64,000 nucleotides of DNA from Flavobacterium sp. RSP15 (GCF_003968755.1 NZ_RYDL01000001.1:62001-126000), one strand, 5' to 3'; counted from the first letter of the stretch, positions 18,673 to 26,338 are shown. Notes: generated by a model not told the origin, from the sequence alone. Numbers and translations: made by a program.

Positions 18673-18845
18673 TTTATGGAGTACAGATTTTAAGTAAATA
18701 TATTCTGTTTTTAAGAGGATTAAGATTTTAAGTAAAATTGACCTATTTTAAAGTATATTAGATTTTTAGTAAAACAATCCTCTTTTATGGAGTAAAAATT
18801 TCAGTTAAAAATTCCCTGTTTTTAAACAGTAAAATATATATTTAC
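18673..18845. repeat. Degenerate ~37-bp tandem repeat, four units
   Basis: Units begin near 18685 (AGATTTTAAGTAAA), 18723 (AGATTTTAAGTAAA), 18760 (AGATTTTTAGTAAA) and about 18795 (AAATTTCAGTTAAA), with steps of 38, 37 and ~35 bases. A larger element, TTTATGGAGTA, occurs at 18673 and again at 18784, 111 bases apart, which equals three units. The sequence is very A/T-rich and encodes no protein. Confidence 0.6.
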
Positions 18846-18908
18846 AAAAGGGGGTAAGAATGGGGGTAATAAAAATGATAAAAGATGATAAAAGATTAAA
18901 GGTATAAA

Positions 18909-18940
18909 AAAGAAAAAACCCCTATTTTACAGGGGTTTAA
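18909..18940 (-). terminator. Terminator after tRNA-Arg
   Basis: Stem AACCCCT / AGGGGTT around ATTTTAC. On the minus strand the hairpin is followed by a TTTTTTCTTTTTT-like tail, and it lies 34 bases beyond the 3' end of the tRNA. Confidence 0.75.
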
Positions 18941-18973
18941 GTATCTTCGAAAGCTGGCTACTTTCATATTTCG

Positions 18974-19047
18974 TGACCTTGACTGGATTCAAACCAGTAA
19001 CCTCTTGAGCCGTAATCAAGTGCGCTATTCAGTTGCGCCACAAGGCC
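18974..19047 (-). tRNA. tRNA-Arg (anticodon ACG)
   Basis: A 74-base cloverleaf on the minus strand. Acceptor stem GGCCTTG pairs with CAAGGTC (one G-U pair), followed by discriminator A. D arm GCGC-AACTGAATA-GCGC, anticodon stem CTTGA / TCAAG with loop TTACGGC, so the anticodon is ACG (Arg, CGN codons). T arm ACTGG-TTTGAAT-CCAGT. No CCA is encoded, so it must be added after transcription. A promoter and terminator frame it as a single-gene unit. Confidence 0.92.
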
Positions 19048-19082
19048 ATTTGCAAACCGTTATAATAACTTCATTGCGGGTG

Positions 19083-19113
19083 CAAATATAAGTATAAATG
19101 TGTAATTTGCAAG
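19083..19113 (-). promoter_or_regulatory. Promoter of tRNA-Arg
   Basis: On the minus strand: -33 box CTTG at 19113-19110 (one mismatch to TTTG), 19 bases, then a perfect -7 box TATATTTG at 19090-19083. Transcription would start near 19076, about 30 bases before the mature tRNA. Confidence 0.55.
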
Positions 19114-19140
19114 TCTATAATTATAAAAAAACAAAAAAAC

Positions 19141-19653
19141 ATGCCATTAAAAAATTATATACGTGATATTCAGGGATTTCCTAAAGAAGGAATTTTGTTT
19201 AAAGACATAACTCCACTGTTAATCGATCCCGAAGCGAGGAATAAATGCCTTGAAATACTGGTTTTGTCCTTGAAAGGCAAAAAAATTGATAAGGTAATAG
19301 GAGTGGAAAGTCGTGGATTTCTCTTTGGAATGTTGATCGCACAGGAATTAAATGTAGGTTTTATTCCGGTTCGAAAGCCAAACAAGTTGCCTTACGAAAC
19401 TATTTCAGCAACATATGATTTAGAATATGGAACCGATACTTTAGAAATCCATATTGATGCGATTAAAAAAGGAGACCGAATCCTAATTCACGATGATGTA
19501 TTAGCCACCGGAGGAACAGCCAAAGCAGTTTGCGAATTAGTGGAGCAATTGGGCGGTGAAATTGTACAATGCAATTTCTTGATGGAATTAGCTTTCTTGA
19601 ATGGAAGGACAAAAATCAAAGGAAATGAAATTTTTGCCGCAATTACGTATTAA
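19141..19653 (+). CDS. apt: Adenine phosphoribosyltransferase
   Basis: Purine salvage enzyme that makes AMP from adenine and PRPP in the cytoplasm. It has the type I phosphoribosyltransferase PRPP loop ILIHDDVLATGGTAKA near 120-135 and the N-terminal APRT motifs IRDIQGFPKEGILFKDITPLL and VIGVESRGFLFG. It has 170 aa, the usual length. It starts with ATG after an A-rich leader. It is a single gene; its last four bases overlap the convergent 46-aa gene. Confidence 0.95.
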   Translation: MPLKNYIRDIQGFPKEGILFKDITPLLIDPEARNKCLEILVLSLKGKKIDKVIGVESRGFLFGMLIAQELNVGFIPVRKPNKLPYETISATYDLEYGTDTLEIHIDAIKKGDRILIHDDVLATGGTAKAVCELVEQLGGEIVQCNFLMELAFLNGRTKIKGNEIFAAITY

Positions 19654-19790
19654 TCCAATGCACGTGTGGTTACGTAATATCTAAAACCAATAATAGCCAT
19701 TTGCCATTTCTTGGCTTTAGCCAAATCCAATCGCTGTTTGGTGAAACTAGGTAAAATAACTTTGTTAATTTGGGCTAGGATTTTATACAT
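19650..19790 (-). CDS. Small basic conserved-looking protein, 46 aa
   Basis: A short frame with convincing codon use: it starts MYKILAQINKVILPSFTK, is basic in the first half (KQRLDLAKAKKWQ) and ends in a hydrophobic and basic stretch (MAIIGFRYYVTTRALD). It converges with apt, overlapping four bases at the ends. I believe similar 45-aa proteins occur beside apt in flavobacteria, but this is from memory. One amphipathic or membrane-edge helix is likely. The function is unknown. A strong terminator-like hairpin lies just upstream of its start. Confidence 0.55.
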   Translation of the reverse strand: MYKILAQINKVILPSFTKQRLDLAKAKKWQMAIIGFRYYVTTRALD

Positions 19791-19816
19791 ATCATTTTGT
19801 TTGGTGTAAAGATATA

Positions 19817-19848
19817 AAAAAAGACGATCTTGATCTGGACCGTCTTTC
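19817..19848 (-). terminator. Hairpin between the M56 gene and the 46-aa gene
   Basis: Stem AAAGACG / CGTCTTT with a 14-base loop and an A tract that reads as a T tract on the minus strand. It is positioned to end the blaI-M56 transcript. Confidence 0.65.
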
Positions 19849-19869
19849 TGGGTTTTTAAATGTTTAATT

Positions 19870-21543
19870 CTATTTTGATTTTTTATTGGAGGATTTTAAT
19901 AAATCTACATTTCCTTTAGTGATAATTTCAATTGCACCATTTCCCCCACCATTACCATATTTCTCTTCAGCATTTATCTTTTTTAAAACAGTCATACTTT
20001 CAATTAAATTTTGATCTGTTTTGTTTAAATCATCCAGAGTGGTATTTGTTCTTTTACCATTGATGAATATAATTGGGTTTTTCAATTCTCTTTTCAAGTT
20101 TTTGGTTGTTATCTCAATAGCTCCATTTTTTCCTTCATCTCCATATTTTTCTTCGGCAGCTGATCCTTTTAAAACAGTCATAGTTTTAATTGAATTTTGA
20201 TCCATTTTGTTTATAACTTCCATTACGAGGTTTGTTTTTTTGCCATTGATAAAAATAATTGGTTTTTCAGGACTATCATTTTTCAATATTTCTTTTGTTT
20301 TTATAGTCAGTATAGACGCTCTTCTTTTACCTGTGTCAGTAACTACATCTATTTTTTTAGCTTTTTTCTTTAGATCAGCATTGAAAAAACCAATATTGAC
20401 ATTATTCAATTTATCTTTCTTATAAAAAAATACAAATCGATTAATAGGAGTGTTTCCTTCCTGTGTATATTCTTCTTTATTCCCTTTGTGATCATCATAA
20501 GAAGCACTAATATTTACAATTTCTCCTAACGAATTCCTTTTGATATTTGAGAATATTAAAGTAACATTATGTGTTTTTTGAACAATTTCACAATTTTCTC
20601 TAATTTCAATATCTGTAGTTGATTTGTCAGTATTAAATTTTGACATTTCGATAATTTCATCTATCTTAATTTTTTTTTCCTGAGCTATCACATTTACTTG
20701 GAAAAGCATCACAAATGCAACTAAAGCAGGAATAACGACTGCGTACTTCCAGGAATTCGATTTTTTTGATTGATTTTTGTTTAACATAACGATTCGTTTT
20801 TTGATTAATGATTGATAAAAATGATTAGTAATGGCAACACAATTCTCCTGTGTTGTTATTTTTAAAAGTGTGAACTGATACGCTTTTTTGTCGGATATCT
20901 TTTTCGTGGCTTCGCTGTCAGCAATGAATTCCAAGTTTTGGATAATTGCTTTTTTATAAAACCAAATGAATGGATTAAACCAAAACACAATACAAAACAA
21001 TCTTGAAATTAATACATCAACAGTATGATTTTGCTCACTATGAACTTTTTCGTGTTCCAAAATATTTTCTAATTCGGAACTGCTGTACAAAGACGAATTG
21101 TAAACGATAGTATTAAAATAAGAGAAAGGAGCGAGGTTGTCTTTTAAGTCTATAAATTTAAAATTCGCTTGACGTTTTATGGTTTTTCCTTTTACTATTT
21201 TTTGTAAACTGTAAAATTCAAAACCAAATTTAGTGAAAAGGCATAATGTGCCAATGCAGTACAGCACTGCTAATGCCAGAAAAATATATTCTTGCGTGTG
21301 GTCTTCATCAATAATTGTACTTTTGGGCAATGATGACCAATCATAATTTATAGGAGTAGGTTCTACCCATATTGTTTTAGTAAAAACAACTAACGGCAAA
21401 AGAATGGAAGTGAATAATCCCAATAACAAAAACCAACGATTGCTTGTGAAAAAAGTTTCTTTTCGCAACATAAAATGATACGCCAAATAAAACAAGGCAA
21501 TTAATCCGCTGGATTTGATGAGATAAATATAAAATACTTCCAT
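19870..21543 (-). CDS. M56 (BlaR1/MecR1-type) membrane metallopeptidase with duplicated plug-like repeats
   Basis: A 557-aa membrane sensor protease. Helices lie at ~1-25, 35-57 and 85-107, then a cytoplasmic zinc protease with HEKVH at 164-168, and a fourth helix at ~268-290. In BlaR1-like systems the protease cleaves the BlaI-type repressor. The outer part is not a beta-lactam domain but carries two 55-residue repeats (about 427-481 and 489-543), each with PIIFINGK, then MTVLK, EEKYG and NGAIEI. This resembles the TonB-receptor plug segment (carboxypeptidase-like and plug domains). It follows its BlaI gene by 23 bases. The ligand is unknown; cell-envelope stress is a guess. Confidence 0.88.
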   Translation of the reverse strand: MEVFYIYLIKSSGLIALFYLAYHFMLRKETFFTSNRWFLLLGLFTSILLPLVVFTKTIWVEPTPINYDWSSLPKSTIIDEDHTQEYIFLALAVLYCIGTLCLFTKFGFEFYSLQKIVKGKTIKRQANFKFIDLKDNLAPFSYFNTIVYNSSLYSSSELENILEHEKVHSEQNHTVDVLISRLFCIVFWFNPFIWFYKKAIIQNLEFIADSEATKKISDKKAYQFTLLKITTQENCVAITNHFYQSLIKKRIVMLNKNQSKKSNSWKYAVVIPALVAFVMLFQVNVIAQEKKIKIDEIIEMSKFNTDKSTTDIEIRENCEIVQKTHNVTLIFSNIKRNSLGEIVNISASYDDHKGNKEEYTQEGNTPINRFVFFYKKDKLNNVNIGFFNADLKKKAKKIDVVTDTGKRRASILTIKTKEILKNDSPEKPIIFINGKKTNLVMEVINKMDQNSIKTMTVLKGSAAEEKYGDEGKNGAIEITTKNLKRELKNPIIFINGKRTNTTLDDLNKTDQNLIESMTVLKKINAEEKYGNGGGNGAIEIITKGNVDLLKSSNKKSK

Positions 21544-21566
21544 AATTGATATTGTTAATCTAAAGT

Positions 21567-21935
21567 TTATATTTCCTCTTTATGACTTTCAATCATAGCC
21601 AAAATTTCCCGTAATTCAGCTGCAGATATTTTCTCTTCTTTGGCAAAATGCGATACCATATTTTTATATGAGCTGTTGAAATAATTATCAATAGCAGTAT
21701 TCATGAATCGTTTTCTATAATCTTCTAAACTTATAATAGGAAAGTATTGGTGTGTGTTTCCAAAGGCATTGTGCGACACAAATCCTTTTTCTTCCAGATT
21801 GCGCACAATGGTTGAAAGTGTGTTATAATGGGGTTGATCTTCTGTGATTTCTGCAAGGACTTCTTTTACGAATGCTTTTTTGAGCTTCCATAAAATGTGC
21901 ATGATTTCCTCTTCTTTGTTGGTTAACTTTTGCAT
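21567..21935 (-). CDS. BlaI/MecI/CopY-family transcriptional repressor
   Basis: A 122-aa winged-helix repressor: N-terminal helix-turn-helix (EEEIMHILWKLKKAFVKEVL) and the typical TLSTIVRNLEEKGFV recognition part at ~40-55, then a dimerisation tail. Family proteins bind TACAnnTGTA-type operators as dimers and are cleaved by the partner M56 protease, which is the next gene. An operator-like dyad with an exact TACAAATGTA core stands just upstream, so the gene is probably autoregulated. Confidence 0.92.
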   Translation of the reverse strand: MQKLTNKEEEIMHILWKLKKAFVKEVLAEITEDQPHYNTLSTIVRNLEEKGFVSHNAFGNTHQYFPIISLEDYRKRFMNTAIDNYFNSSYKNMVSHFAKEEKISAAELREILAMIESHKEEI

Positions 21936-21951
21936 AATTTTTTATTTAAAC

Positions 21952-21982
21952 CAAATTTACAACTATTTTTTTAGTTATCAAA
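21952..21982 (-). promoter_or_regulatory. Promoter of the blaI-M56 operon
   Basis: On the minus strand: -33 box TTTG at 21982-21979, 19 bases, and -7 box TAAATTTG at 21959-21952, both exact matches to the Bacteroidota consensus TTTG-N19-TAnnTTTG. Transcription would start near 21945, ten bases before the blaI ATG. The first operator-like dyad lies between the two boxes. Confidence 0.7.
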
Positions 21983-22016
21983 CTACAAATGTAGTTTTTT
22001 AACTATTTTTATAGTT
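21961..22016. promoter_or_regulatory. Three BlaI-type operator dyads at 20-bp steps
   Basis: Three 16-base inverted repeats of form AACTA-N6-TAGTT: 21961-21976 (AACTATTTTTTTAGTT), 21981-21996 (AACTACAAATGTAGTT) and 22001-22016 (AACTATTTTTATAGTT). The middle one contains TACAAATGTA, the known BlaI/MecI core. Their start-to-start spacing is exactly 20 bases, two helical turns. The first sits between the -33 and -7 boxes and the second overlaps -33, so bound repressor would block RNA polymerase. Confidence 0.75.
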
Positions 22017-22059
22017 TTGACGTGTTTTTGCAGTTTTTTGGAAATTAATTATCCTTTTA

Positions 22060-22146
22060 ATCAAAAATGTTATCACCACAAGGAGACTGCGTGAGGGGTA
22101 GAAGCTAGCTACCGAAGTAGCGCGTATAACCCGACGCTATAAAGAA
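22060..22146 (+). ncRNA. Candidate structured RNA
   Basis: A region between the BlaI operators and a strong terminator, with nested stems. The outer stem pairs GCGT (22089-22092) with ACGC (22134-22137). The next stem pairs GGGT (22096-22099) with ACCC (22129-22132). An inner hairpin GCTAC-CGAA-GTAGC lies at 22108-22121. I recall GTGAGGG.TAGAAGC...CCCGACGC-like elements in flavobacterial intergenic regions, which may be an Rfam family such as Flavo-1, but this is not verified. It could instead be a 3' element of the convergent MFS gene. Confidence 0.4.
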
Positions 22147-22189
22147 AAGGGGCTAATAACGATTTTGTTGATAAGCCCCTTTTTTTTAT
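22147..22189 (+). terminator. Strong terminator after the candidate RNA
   Basis: Stem AAGGGGCTAATAAC / GTTGATAAGCCCCTT with an eight-T tail on the plus strand; the minus strand also gives a T-rich tail, so it can serve the MFS gene as well. Confidence 0.75.
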
Positions 22190-22218
22190 AGGGTCACGCC
22201 CAAAGAATGATAATGGAA

Positions 22219-23436
22219 TTAATTGTGTTCTTTTTGAACGAGTTTTTGCAGCCAGATACAACCTACCACAGCTAAAATACCTAAACTTCCCATGACAAAC
22301 CAGTTAGCTTGGTAGCCAAAAGCGGCTATGATTTCCAGTCCAGTTTTAGAACTCGCAATGTGTGCTAAGCTGAAGCTCATGGTAAACAAAGCCATGTAGC
22401 GGCCTTCATGCCCTTTTGGAGCCCGGCTCAACGCAAATGAATTGGAGAAAGGGAAGATGAACATTTCGCCAAAAGTGATAAAAAGAATACTAACAATTAG
22501 TATTCCAGCCCACATATTGATGAGTAAAACATAAAAACTCAATGACATTAGCAATGCGCCCCAAAGAATAATTTTGAGTATACTGATGCCTTTTCTTTGA
22601 GTGAAACTTACAATTGGCATTTCCAGAAAGAAAATTAACAGTCCGTTTAAAGACAATAAAAGTCCACTTTGAAACTCGGTTAATCCAAATTTTTCATTAT
22701 GATATAAGGGTAAAGTGGTGAAAAGTTGAAAGAAAAGCATGGCTGTTATGAAACAAACAAAAAGGAAGATCCAGAATATTCTGTCTTTGAAAACAGAGGC
22801 TGGCATCTCAGTTTCACTATTGGCGGAGGCTAAATCGGCAGGTTTTTTGCGTTCTTTCACTAATAAAGTAAAAATTAATATAGATACGATACATGAACTT
22901 CCATCCACCCAGAATAATCCGCTGTACCCTAAATTCATAATAATTAAACCTCCTAAAGCCGGTCCTGCAGTGAAGCCTAAATTTACCGCTAATCGTACTA
23001 AAGTCAGTGCTCTGGTGCGATTCTCAGGTTTAGCATAAGTCGCCAAGGAGACAAACATGGCGGGACGAAACATATCAGCAACGGTCATTATGACAAACAT
23101 TCCAATGCACAATCCCCAGAAGGTCCGAATGTATTGTACAAAAAACAAAAGGATTCCGCTGGTGAATAAACTGAAAACCATGATTTTATAAAAGCCTATT
23201 TTATCGGATAATTTGCCACCAAGCCAAGATCCCAGCATAGAACCAAAACCAAAAGCAACCATAATCCATCCCACTTGTGCGTAGGATAAATTCAAATCTT
23301 CTTTTAAATACTTAGATAAAAAAGGCAAAACCATCGTACCGGCGCGATTTATAAAAGTGACGAGCGTTAGAATCCAAATTTCTCTGGTAAAGCCTTTGAA
23401 ATTATTAATGTAGCGTTGAAAAGCAGTTTGAAACAT
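22219..23436 (-). CDS. Major facilitator superfamily transporter
   Basis: A multi-drug/sugar-type MFS protein of 405 aa with twelve helices. The first half has GSMLGSWLGGKLSDKIGF, the loop 2-3 motif A (G-x-L-a-D-r-x-G-r), and the helix 4-5 region has RFRPAMF-like spacing (DMFRPAMFVS). The second half is FGLTEFQSGLLLSLNGLLI, then a hydrophobic run. The open frame begins at 23532, but the extra 32 residues are basic and unlike a start; Met at 23436 (MFQTAFQRYI) is preferred. The substrate is unknown; similar proteins are annotated as multidrug efflux. Confidence 0.85.
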   Translation of the reverse strand: MFQTAFQRYINNFKGFTREIWILTLVTFINRAGTMVLPFLSKYLKEDLNLSYAQVGWIMVAFGFGSMLGSWLGGKLSDKIGFYKIMVFSLFTSGILLFFVQYIRTFWGLCIGMFVIMTVADMFRPAMFVSLATYAKPENRTRALTLVRLAVNLGFTAGPALGGLIIMNLGYSGLFWVDGSSCIVSILIFTLLVKERKKPADLASANSETEMPASVFKDRIFWIFLFVCFITAMLFFQLFTTLPLYHNEKFGLTEFQSGLLLSLNGLLIFFLEMPIVSFTQRKGISILKIILWGALLMSLSFYVLLINMWAGILIVSILFITFGEMFIFPFSNSFALSRAPKGHEGRYMALFTMSFSLAHIASSKTGLEIIAAFGYQANWFVMGSLGILAVVGCIWLQKLVQKEHN

Positions 23437-23483
23437 GTATTTGTTATATTTTGCAAAGGTAGAAAACTTTGTACCGATGCGTC

Positions 23484-23515
23484 TTTGTGTCCTAGTAACT
23501 TTTAAACTATTTTTG
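23484..23515 (+). promoter_or_regulatory. Promoter of the DUF1684 gene run
   Basis: -33 box TTTG at 23484-23487, 20 bases, -7 box TATTTTTG at 23508-23515 (exact TAnnTTTG). Transcription would start near 23521, about ten bases before ATG 23531. This supports 23531 as the start of the DUF1684 gene. Confidence 0.65.
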
Positions 23516-23530
23516 CATAAAAATAAGAAC

Positions 23531-24133
23531 ATGAGAACGCTATTTACTTTATTTCTTTTGATTCAATTGAATTTAGGCTTTGGCCAATATAAATTTGACG
23601 TTTCGGCTGTAGCCAAATTTCAAAAGGAATTAAATTCAGAATATGCCGATGCAAAGACAAGTCCGTTGACTCCGAAAGATTTAGCGGAATTCAAAACACT
23701 TGATTTTTATCCTGCAAACGAAACTTTTTATGTGGTCGCTAAGTTAGTAAGAACAAAAAAAGAGAAGCCTTTTGAAATGAAAACGTCAACGGACAGGAAA
23801 CCATTGTATGTAAAATATGGGGAACTTTCTTTTACAATTGACGGTCGGGATTTGAAACTGAATGTGTACAAGAATATGGAGCTCTCAAAAAAAGAGGAAT
23901 ATAAAGACTATTTATTTTTACCGTTTTCAGATCTGACTGCAGGAAACGAAAGTTACATTGGCGGGAAATACATTGATTTGAAAATCCCAAAAGGAGATGC
24001 TATTGTGATTGACTTTAACACGTCATACAATCCGTATTGCGCGTATAATTTTACATATTCCTGTCCAATAGTACCATTGGAAAATGATTTGAATATCGAG
24101 ATAAAAGCGGGAGTTAAAAAATTTCACAACTAA
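23531..24133 (+). CDS. Exported DUF1684 protein
   Basis: A 200-aa protein with a signal peptide (MRTLFTLFLLIQLNLGFG, cleaved near GFGQ). The body is a DUF1684 domain: VAKFQKELNSEYADAKTSPL at its start, LDFYPANETFYVVAKLVRT, and a conserved end DFNTSYNPYCAYNFTYSCP with two cysteines. DUF1684 proteins are widespread in Bacteroidota and lack a proven function. It starts at 23531, not at the earlier in-frame ATG 23435, because the promoter lies between them and the signal peptide starts here. Its stop shares bases with the TatD start (TAATG). Confidence 0.85.
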   Translation: MRTLFTLFLLIQLNLGFGQYKFDVSAVAKFQKELNSEYADAKTSPLTPKDLAEFKTLDFYPANETFYVVAKLVRTKKEKPFEMKTSTDRKPLYVKYGELSFTIDGRDLKLNVYKNMELSKKEEYKDYLFLPFSDLTAGNESYIGGKYIDLKIPKGDAIVIDFNTSYNPYCAYNFTYSCPIVPLENDLNIEIKAGVKKFHN

Positions 24134-24798
24134 TGGATTTCTTTAATCTGCATACACATAAAGATACGAATCAACCCAATGTGTTGGAATTAGTGAATCA
24201 ATATCCACAGGAATTTGATGCAACAATTCCGTATTATTCCATCGGGATTCATCCGTGGTTTATCATTGAAGAACGAATAGAAGCTGATTTGGCGATAATC
24301 GAAAGTAAATTACAAGAGGGGAATTGTCTCGCTGTAGGTGAATGTGGACTGGACAAACGCATCGAAGTTTCAATGGAATTGCAACAGTTGGTTTTCGAAA
24401 AGCAATTGCTTTTGGCGCAGCACTATCAAAAACCAGTGGTAATACACTGTGTCGGTGCTTTTCAGGAAGTGATTGCAATTACGAAAAAATTGAATATTTC
24501 AGTTCCAATGCTGATTCATGGGTTTTCCAAAAATGCCCAAGTCGCTAAACAATTAGTGAACAATGGATTTTATATTTCGTTTGGGAAATATTTATTGCTA
24601 AATCAGGACCTAGAAGCTGTTTTTAAAAGCGTTCCTGATAATCGATTTTTTTTGGAAACAGATACGGTGGATGAAGGGATTGAAGCAGTTTATGAATTGG
24701 CAGCAAAATACAGAGGAATTTCGCTGGAAGAAATACAGGAACTTGTGAATAGTAATTATAATGAAGTTTTTGATTTCAGAATTTTTCAAAAACATTAA
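24133..24798 (+). CDS. TatD-family metal-dependent hydrolase
   Basis: A 221-aa TIM-barrel hydrolase, a DNase-like enzyme of the TatD group. The metal site begins with HTH (His7, His9), then GIHPWF, GECGLDKR (Glu near 75) and VIHCVGAFQEV (His), then LIHGFSKN and ETDTVDEGI (Asp near 177). It is slightly shorter than E. coli TatD (about 260 aa), typical of Bacteroidota. It directly overlaps the DUF1684 stop and is followed by tcdA 17 bases later. Likely DNA repair or RNA processing in the cytoplasm. Confidence 0.85.
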   Translation: MDFFNLHTHKDTNQPNVLELVNQYPQEFDATIPYYSIGIHPWFIIEERIEADLAIIESKLQEGNCLAVGECGLDKRIEVSMELQQLVFEKQLLLAQHYQKPVVIHCVGAFQEVIAITKKLNISVPMLIHGFSKNAQVAKQLVNNGFYISFGKYLLLNQDLEAVFKSVPDNRFFLETDTVDEGIEAVYELAAKYRGISLEEIQELVNSNYNEVFDFRIFQKH

Positions 24799-24815
24799 AC
24801 TTTAAACAAAAAACA

Positions 24816-25529
24816 ATGGCAGAATGGACAGAGAGAGCCGAACTTTTATTCAAAAAAGAAGGTTTAGATAATTTAAAAAAGGCAAATATATTGGTTGTAG
24901 GATTGGGTGGTGTTGGTTCTTTTGCGGCCGAATTTTTGGTAAGAGCAGGAGTGGGAACGATGACTATTGTTGATGGTGACGTAGTTGATATTACCAATAT
25001 AAACCGACAATTGCCTGCTTTACATTCAACTGTAGGACAACCAAAAATTACTGTTGTCGGGGATCGATTGATGGACATTAATCCAGAATTAAAATTGACG
25101 CGTGTACAGGAATTTCTTTCGCCAGAGCGTGCTTTCGAAATTGTATCGGAGGAATTTGATTATGTTTTGGATTGCATTGACAGTGTGACTCCAAAGCTGA
25201 ATTTGATTATTGGAGCCAAACGAAAAAGAGTAAAAATCATCAGTAGTATGGGCGCAGGTGGGAAAATGGAAGCTTCAAAAGTGAAAGTGACTGATATTAC
25301 CAATACCGTGAATTGTTATTTTGCCAAAACCATTCGAAGACGATTGAAAGAATTTAAAATTGATAAACTGAAAGTGGTTTTTTCTTCGGAAATTCAAGAT
25401 GAAACGAGTTTAAAAATGACAGATGGATCTAATTTCAAAAAATCATTTTATGGAACCAATAGTTACATGCCTGGATTATTTGGTTTGTATGCTGCAGAAA
25501 CCGTGATTCGTTATTTACTTAAGAAATAA
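24816..25529 (+). CDS. tcdA: tRNA threonylcarbamoyladenosine dehydratase
   Basis: An E1-like ThiF-fold protein of 237 aa that converts t6A37 in tRNA to the cyclic form ct6A using ATP. The ATP-binding VVGLGGVGSFAAEFLVRAG is at 26-44, then IDITNINRQLPA-like strand (VDITNINRQLPALHSTVG), and DCIDSVTPK near 120. The late SSMGAGGKME segment also fits. The nomenclature tcdA (CsdL) fits Bacteroidota homologues of this size. It may instead be another E1-like protein, but the whole pattern fits TcdA. Confidence 0.85.
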   Translation: MAEWTERAELLFKKEGLDNLKKANILVVGLGGVGSFAAEFLVRAGVGTMTIVDGDVVDITNINRQLPALHSTVGQPKITVVGDRLMDINPELKLTRVQEFLSPERAFEIVSEEFDYVLDCIDSVTPKLNLIIGAKRKRVKIISSMGAGGKMEASKVKVTDITNTVNCYFAKTIRRRLKEFKIDKLKVVFSSEIQDETSLKMTDGSNFKKSFYGTNSYMPGLFGLYAAETVIRYLLKK

Positions 25530-25611
25530 TGGTTAGAATTCAGTTTCTTAATGTTCCGTTCTAAAAAGTTAAGAAGTCTTAAAATCTATAAAGTCTAATA
25601 ATTTAACAAAA

Positions 25612-26286
25612 ATGATACAAACCGTAATTTTTGACATGGATGGTGTAATTGTCGATACTGAACCAGTACACCGTTATGCTTATTTCAAACAATTCGCTGA
25701 ACTAAATATTCCTGTTACGGAAGATATGTACACTTCATTTACAGGAAATTCTACTCGGAATATATTTCAGAAATTGAAAGAGATTTTTGAAATTGAACAT
25801 GAAGTAGAAGATTTGATTCAAAGAAAACGAACTATTTTTAATGATGCGTTTGATAGTAAAGCAGATCTAGAATTACTACAAGGCGTCGAACATCTTATTA
25901 AAGAATTACACCAAAACGGAATACAATTGATTTTGGCTTCTTCGGCATCCAAAGTGACTATTGAACGCGTGTTTAGCCGGTTTAAGTTACATGATTATTT
26001 TACACATGTGGTAAGTGGTGAAGATTTCCCTAAATCAAAACCACATCCTGCTATTTTTGAATATGCGGCAAGTTTATCAGTTGCACCAAAAGCAAATTGT
26101 ATCGTTATTGAGGACAGTACAAATGGAATAAAAGCGGCTAAAGCTGCTGGGATTTTTTGTGTGGGCTACAACAGTATTCATTCTGAAGCACAAGATTTAT
26201 CGGAAGCAGATGTAATGATTAATCATTTTAACGAATTGGATTTTGAGGCAGTTAGAAATATTCAATCTAAATTAAGGAATAATTAA
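25612..26286 (+). CDS. HAD hydrolase, beta-phosphoglucomutase-like
   Basis: A 224-aa phosphatase/phosphomutase of HAD subfamily I. Motif I FDMDGVIVDTEP (Asp8, Asp10), cap domain residues ~20-90, motif II LASSASK near 107, motif III Lys in PKSKPHPAIF near 140, motif IV EDSTNGIKAAKAAG near 166. The pattern matches beta-phosphoglucomutase-like and sugar-phosphate phosphatases; the substrate is unknown. It stands 82 bases after tcdA in a plus-strand run. Confidence 0.88.
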   Translation: MIQTVIFDMDGVIVDTEPVHRYAYFKQFAELNIPVTEDMYTSFTGNSTRNIFQKLKEIFEIEHEVEDLIQRKRTIFNDAFDSKADLELLQGVEHLIKELHQNGIQLILASSASKVTIERVFSRFKLHDYFTHVVSGEDFPKSKPHPAIFEYAASLSVAPKANCIVIEDSTNGIKAAKAAGIFCVGYNSIHSEAQDLSEADVMINHFNELDFEAVRNIQSKLRNN

Positions 26287-26338
26287 CAGTACAAAGGCAT
26301 TGAATTTGTAAATTTGGAAAACATTTAAAAATTACAAT

